A program made the translations under genes and the position numbers. Under the pieces are notes generated by a model. It saw nothing but the letters and a program-made list of their open reading frames with translations, did no database searches and was not told the DNA's origin. Positions 5,604-7,975 of a stretch of 7,975 nt of DNA are shown one piece after another. The stretch comes from Gammaproteobacteria bacterium (lineage in GTDB: Bacteria; Pseudomonadota; Gammaproteobacteria; SZUA-140), in NCBI GenBank assembly GCA_026994735.1, contig JALWQD010000088.1, positions 1-7,975 on the forward strand, written 5' to 3'. The number at the start of each line of letters is the position of its first letter. The first letter of the stretch is position 1.

Positions 5604-6968
5604 TTGTCAGCAAAGCGTGAAAAACGTCTCTACCGCTGCCATGAGTGCGCCGCTACTTTTCCCAAATGGGGCGGGCAATGCGGTGAATGTGGGGCCTGGA
5701 ACAGTCTTGTCGAGGAGCGCGCCAGTGTGGCGACCGAACCATCACGCTTTCGTTCTCAGGGCTATGCCGGTGTCAGTGAAGTCTGCGCACTGGAGAGTGT
5801 TGCTGCTGTGAGTGAAATTCGCAGCAGCAGTGGCTTTTCCGAGCTGGATCGCGTCCTCGGTGGCGGCCTGGTGCTGGGCTCGGTAGTCTTGATTGGCGGT
5901 GATCCCGGCATCGGCAAGTCGACCCTCTTGCTACAAGCCATGGCCGCATTCAGCGGCCAGTTGCCCGGGCTCTATGTCACTGGCGAGGAATCACCGCAGC
6001 AAATCAGTTTGCGTGCAGCGCGCCTTGGATTGACTGCTGACAGTCTACGTTTGTATGCCGAAACCCAGGTTGAACGCATCCTCGATACGGTGGGCAAGGA
6101 GAAGCCGGCAGTCGTTATTATTGACTCGATCCAGACCCTCTATACTTCGGCCTTGCAATCGGCACCGGGATCCGTCAGTCAGGTACGTGAAAGTGCGGCG
6201 CAGCTTGTCCATTTTGCCAAGAAGACGGGGACATCCTTATTACTCGTCGGTCATGTGACCAAGGAGGGGGCTCTGGCCGGGCCACGTGTTCTTGAGCATA
6301 TGGTCGACACCGTGCTTTATTTCGAAGGCGATGGTGATAATCGCTACCGTATGTTGCGTGCCGTCAAGAATCGTTATGGTGCGGTAAACGAAATTGGCGT
6401 TTTTGCCATGACAGACAAGGGCTTGCGCGAGGTTAGCAATCCCTCGTCAATTTTCGTATCCCGCCATGAGGAGCCTGTTGCCGGTAGTGTCATTATGGTG
6501 ACCCGTGAGGGCAGTCGGCCATTGCTTGTGGAAGTACAGGCGCTGGTGGCCGAGAGCCATGCCGCCAATCCGCGTCGGGTTGCCGTCGGTCTTGATCAAA
6601 ATCGCCTGGCCATGTTGCTGGCCGTGGTGCAGCGACATTGTGGCGTTGCCATGTACGATCAGGATGTTTTTATCAATGTTGTCGGTGGCGTTCGCGTCAG
6701 TGAAACAGCCGCAGATTTGGCAATTGTTCTGGCGACACTGTCAAGTTTGCGAGACCGTCCCTTACCGAGCGATCTGGTCGTCTTTGGCGAGGTCGGCCTG
6801 GCGGGTGAGTTAAGGCCTGTGCAGAATGGCCAGGAACGTTTGCGTGAGGCTGCTCACCTGGGTTTTCGGCGGGCCCTGATACCGCGCGCAAACATGGCCA
6901 GACAGTCAACAGATCTGCTTGATGTGCAGCCTCTTCAGAGGCTGCAAGAGGCCTTGTCGATTTTTTAA
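5604..6968 (+). CDS. radA: DNA repair/recombination protein RadA (Sms)
   Basis: RecA-related ATPase that promotes branch migration and processing of recombination intermediates. The product has 454 residues, the usual family length. In order it shows a C4 zinc finger (Cys12, Cys15, Cys26, Cys29, around FPKWGGQC), Walker A GGDPGIGKST at 98-107, Walker B VVIIDSIQ at 170-177, a loop segment GHVTKEG at 216-222, and a Lon-protease-like C-terminal domain from about 285 with VAVGLDQNRLAMLLAV and the stretch DLVVFGEVGLAGELRPV. The diagnostic RadA motif, usually KNRFG, reads KNRYG at 255-259. Translation starts at TTG, which may hold expression low. The gene follows alr by 21 nt, so it probably shares its transcript. 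The last 45 nt contain overlapping inverted repeats. Confidence 0.96.
   Translation: MSAKREKRLYRCHECAATFPKWGGQCGECGAWNSLVEERASVATEPSRFRSQGYAGVSEVCALESVAAVSEIRSSSGFSELDRVLGGGLVLGSVVLIGGDPGIGKSTLLLQAMAAFSGQLPGLYVTGEESPQQISLRAARLGLTADSLRLYAETQVERILDTVGKEKPAVVIIDSIQTLYTSALQSAPGSVSQVRESAAQLVHFAKKTGTSLLLVGHVTKEGALAGPRVLEHMVDTVLYFEGDGDNRYRMLRAVKNRYGAVNEIGVFAMTDKGLREVSNPSSIFVSRHEEPVAGSVIMVTREGSRPLLVEVQALVAESHAANPRRVAVGLDQNRLAMLLAVVQRHCGVAMYDQDVFINVVGGVRVSETAADLAIVLATLSSLRDRPLPSDLVVFGEVGLAGELRPVQNGQERLREAAHLGFRRALIPRANMARQSTDLLDVQPLQRLQEALSIF
6926..6967 (+). other. Overlapping inverted repeats followed by a T-run at the radA 3' end
   Basis: GCAGCCTC (6926-6933) and GAGGCTGC (6938-6945) form a perfect 8-bp stem with loop TTCA. 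GCCTCTT (6929-6935) can instead pair with AAGAGGC (6946-6952). Six T residues stand at 6961-6966, 15 nt after the first stem and 8 nt after the second, so the geometry is not that of a standard intrinsic terminator. All of it is inside radA coding sequence. It might weaken readthrough or be incidental. Confidence 0.3.
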
Positions 6969-7099
6969 ACTGTAGTGATGGACAATATATGCTCAGTGAT
7001 TGCGTGCTGAAAAAATGCTGAAAATGTGACCGGGTTCAAGCTATTGCCTGTTTTGGTCGCTACGAGAGAGGAAGATAGAGAAAATTCCGGAGGTAAATC
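6969..7099 (+). other. Gap between radA and the small downstream gene
   Basis: No open frame or RNA gene is visible. TATATG at 6986-6991 could be a -10 box, but no convincing -35 lies 17 nt upstream. A direct repeat TGCTGAAAA occurs at 7005-7013 and 7016-7024, 11 nt apart, close to one helical turn. A strong Shine-Dalgarno GGAGGT (7089-7094) prepares the next gene. The long gap, compared with the tight spacing upstream, suggests a separate promoter here, but I cannot place it firmly. Confidence 0.3.
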
Positions 7100-7333
7100 A
7101 TGACAATAGTCAGTAAAAAGGCGCATACCGGTCGAGCCGTTTTTCGTACAGGCAGTATTTTTTATCAGGGCACAATTGATGGCAAAATGGCCGGTTGGTA
7201 TATCAATATCAAGGGCGGTAATGTCTATGGCCCTTTCCCTGAGAAGAGCGTCGCCCAGTATATCCTTGAAGGACTGACGCGCCGCCGTCGTGATTTGCAG
7301 ACGGAAGAAACCAGTTTTGCTGACAGCGCCTGA
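7100..7333 (+). CDS. Small protein with WY...GPF motif, possibly DUF6316-like; function unknown
   Basis: A 77-residue soluble protein I cannot assign a function. The coding case rests on a strong GGAGGT Shine-Dalgarno 5 nt before the ATG, a clean frame and neighbouring genes on the same strand. The core FRTGSIFYQGTIDG...GWYINIKGG...YGPFPEKSVAQYILEGL (residues 15-59) resembles short proteins with an R-x-F/W-Y/GPF pattern followed by an amphipathic helix, which I associate with DUF6316 of Pseudomonas relatives. Key residues are Trp33-Tyr34 and Gly44-Pro45-Phe46. A basic RRRR patch (61-64) and an acidic tail follow. There is no signal peptide, membrane span or metal-binding motif. It ends 37 nt before nikR and may be cotranscribed with it. 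The family name is from memory and should be treated as tentative. Confidence 0.7.
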   Translation: MTIVSKKAHTGRAVFRTGSIFYQGTIDGKMAGWYINIKGGNVYGPFPEKSVAQYILEGLTRRRRDLQTEETSFADSA

Positions 7334-7355
7334 GCGCTATCAAAGAGCATTCGTC

Positions 7356-7362
7356 AAGGAGG
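7356..7362 (+). promoter_or_regulatory. Ribosome binding site of nikR, supporting a GTG start
   Basis: AAGGAGG, close to the full anti-Shine-Dalgarno complement, lies 8 nt before GTG 7371. Starting there gives the standard NikR N-terminus xERITMSLDE; the next ATG (7386) would delete half of the first DNA-binding beta strand. Confidence 0.75.
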
Positions 7363-7370
7363 CGTAGCGA

Positions 7371-7832
7371 GTGGAACGGATTACCATGTCGCTGGATGAG
7401 ACGCTGGCAGCACAGTTTGATGCGTTGATTAGTCGTTGTGGTTACCGTAATCGCTCTGAAGCCTTGCGTGATTTGATTCGCAAGGCTCTGCAGCAAGCGC
7501 ATCTCGAACGCAGTGACGACGGCTTTTGTGTTGCCGCATTGAGTTATGTCTATAATCATCATGAACTTGAGCTGGCCAGCCGTATTACTCGCGCGCACCA
7601 TGAACATCATGAGCTCAGTCTGGCAAGTATGCATGTCCATCTTGATCACGATAACTGCTTTGAAATTGCCCTTCTGAAGGGCGGTGTCCGCGCTGTTGAT
7701 AGCGCAGCTTACAGCGTTATTTCGGAGCGTGGCGTACGCCACGGCCATCTTCATAAGGTCCCCGTTAGTGTCACTGAATCCGGTCACGGAGAGGACGGAC
7801 ATCGTCATTCGCACAGTCATCCAATCGCCTGA
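7371..7832 (+). CDS. nikR: Nickel-responsive transcriptional regulator NikR with His-rich tail
   Basis: Tetrameric repressor that binds DNA when loaded with nickel, classically shutting off nickel uptake. Residues 1-45 are a ribbon-helix-helix domain (RITMSLDETLAAQFD, then GYRNRSEALRDLIRKAL). Residues from about 52 form the ACT-like nickel domain. All four high-affinity ligands of E. coli NikR align here: His77, His88, His90 and Cys96, within AHHEHHELSL and MHVHLDHDNC. The core ends at GVRHGHLHKVP, where the 133-residue E. coli protein stops. This one continues about 20 residues to 153 with a His-rich tail (His139, 144, 146, 148, 150). No nikABCDE, hypABC, urease or hydrogenase gene is in the window, so its targets are unknown. 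Translation starts at GTG. It probably shares a transcript with the small gene upstream. Confidence 0.93.
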   Translation: MERITMSLDETLAAQFDALISRCGYRNRSEALRDLIRKALQQAHLERSDDGFCVAALSYVYNHHELELASRITRAHHEHHELSLASMHVHLDHDNCFEIALLKGGVRAVDSAAYSVISERGVRHGHLHKVPVSVTESGHGEDGHRHSHSHPIA

Positions 7833-7853
7833 AAAGGCCCCCTTTCCCAGTGC

Positions 7854-7882
7854 TTGACAGTCGTTTCCTATTGCCGTAATCT
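7854..7882 (+). promoter_or_regulatory. Strong sigma70 promoter for the tRNA-Ala gene
   Basis: A perfect -35 TTGACA (7854-7859), an exact 17-nt spacer and -10 TAATCT (7877-7882) precede the tRNA. The predicted start near 7889 leaves a 5' leader of about 10 nt for RNase P to remove. It begins 21 nt after the nikR stop, so the tRNA is transcribed independently of nikR. Confidence 0.8.
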
Positions 7883-7898
7883 TCGCCATTCGATTGGC

Positions 7899-7974
<76 letters not shown>

Positions 7975-7975
7975 C

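Noticed and set aside
7325..7338. AGCGC-CTGA-GCGCT hairpin at the end of the small gene as a terminator or operator
   Set aside because: Only 5 bp, overlaps the stop codon, no T-run, and the nikR ribosome binding site follows at once.
7833..7850. AAAGG...CCTTT short inverted repeat after the nikR stop as a terminator
   Set aside because: Only about 5 bp with a tiny loop and no following T-run; it directly precedes the tRNA promoter and does not meet terminator criteria.

Overview
The window looks like an ordinary chromosomal segment of a gammaproteobacterium of moderate GC content. Its proteins read closely like Escherichia coli and Pseudomonas orthologues, and the order rpsF-rpsR-(membrane protein)-rplI-dnaB-alr is the Pseudomonas-type arrangement, not the enteric one, where priB sits between rpsF and rpsR. 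I cannot name the genus from sequence alone. I see no phage genes, transposase, CRISPR array or insertion sequence.

Layout. Positions 1-649 (minus strand) hold the N-terminal 216 codons of dusB, a tRNA-dihydrouridine synthase cut by the window edge. Positions 650-948 form a divergent control region. It has a well-formed promoter for dusB (minus strand), a well-formed promoter for rpsF (plus strand), two hairpins in the dusB leader, and a structured rpsF leader that matches the S6:S18-binding autoregulatory RNA motif. From 949 to 6968 seven genes run head to tail on the plus strand with short gaps or overlaps: rpsF, rpsR, a DUF2232-type membrane protein, rplI, dnaB, alr and radA. A further 131-nt gap (6969-7099) precedes a small unknown gene (7100-7333), nikR (7371-7832) and, behind its own strong promoter, a tRNA-Ala(GGC) gene (7899-7974).

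How the genes work together. The first block supplies ribosomal proteins S6, S18 and L9, probably under feedback by the S6:S18 complex acting on the rpsF leader. The same transcript can continue into the replicative helicase DnaB, the alanine racemase that feeds peptidoglycan synthesis, and the recombination/branch-migration protein RadA. The DUF2232 protein is a multi-pass membrane protein of unknown role embedded among these genes. NikR is a nickel-responsive repressor with all four high-affinity nickel ligands, but no nickel transporter or nickel enzyme is visible in the window, so its targets lie elsewhere.

The items most worth a second look are the His-rich C-terminal tail on NikR, the small WY...GPF protein next to it, the overlapping RNA structures around the rpsF leader and start, the dusB leader hairpins, and the KNRYG variant of RadA's KNRFG motif. 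I found no clearly new biological system here.
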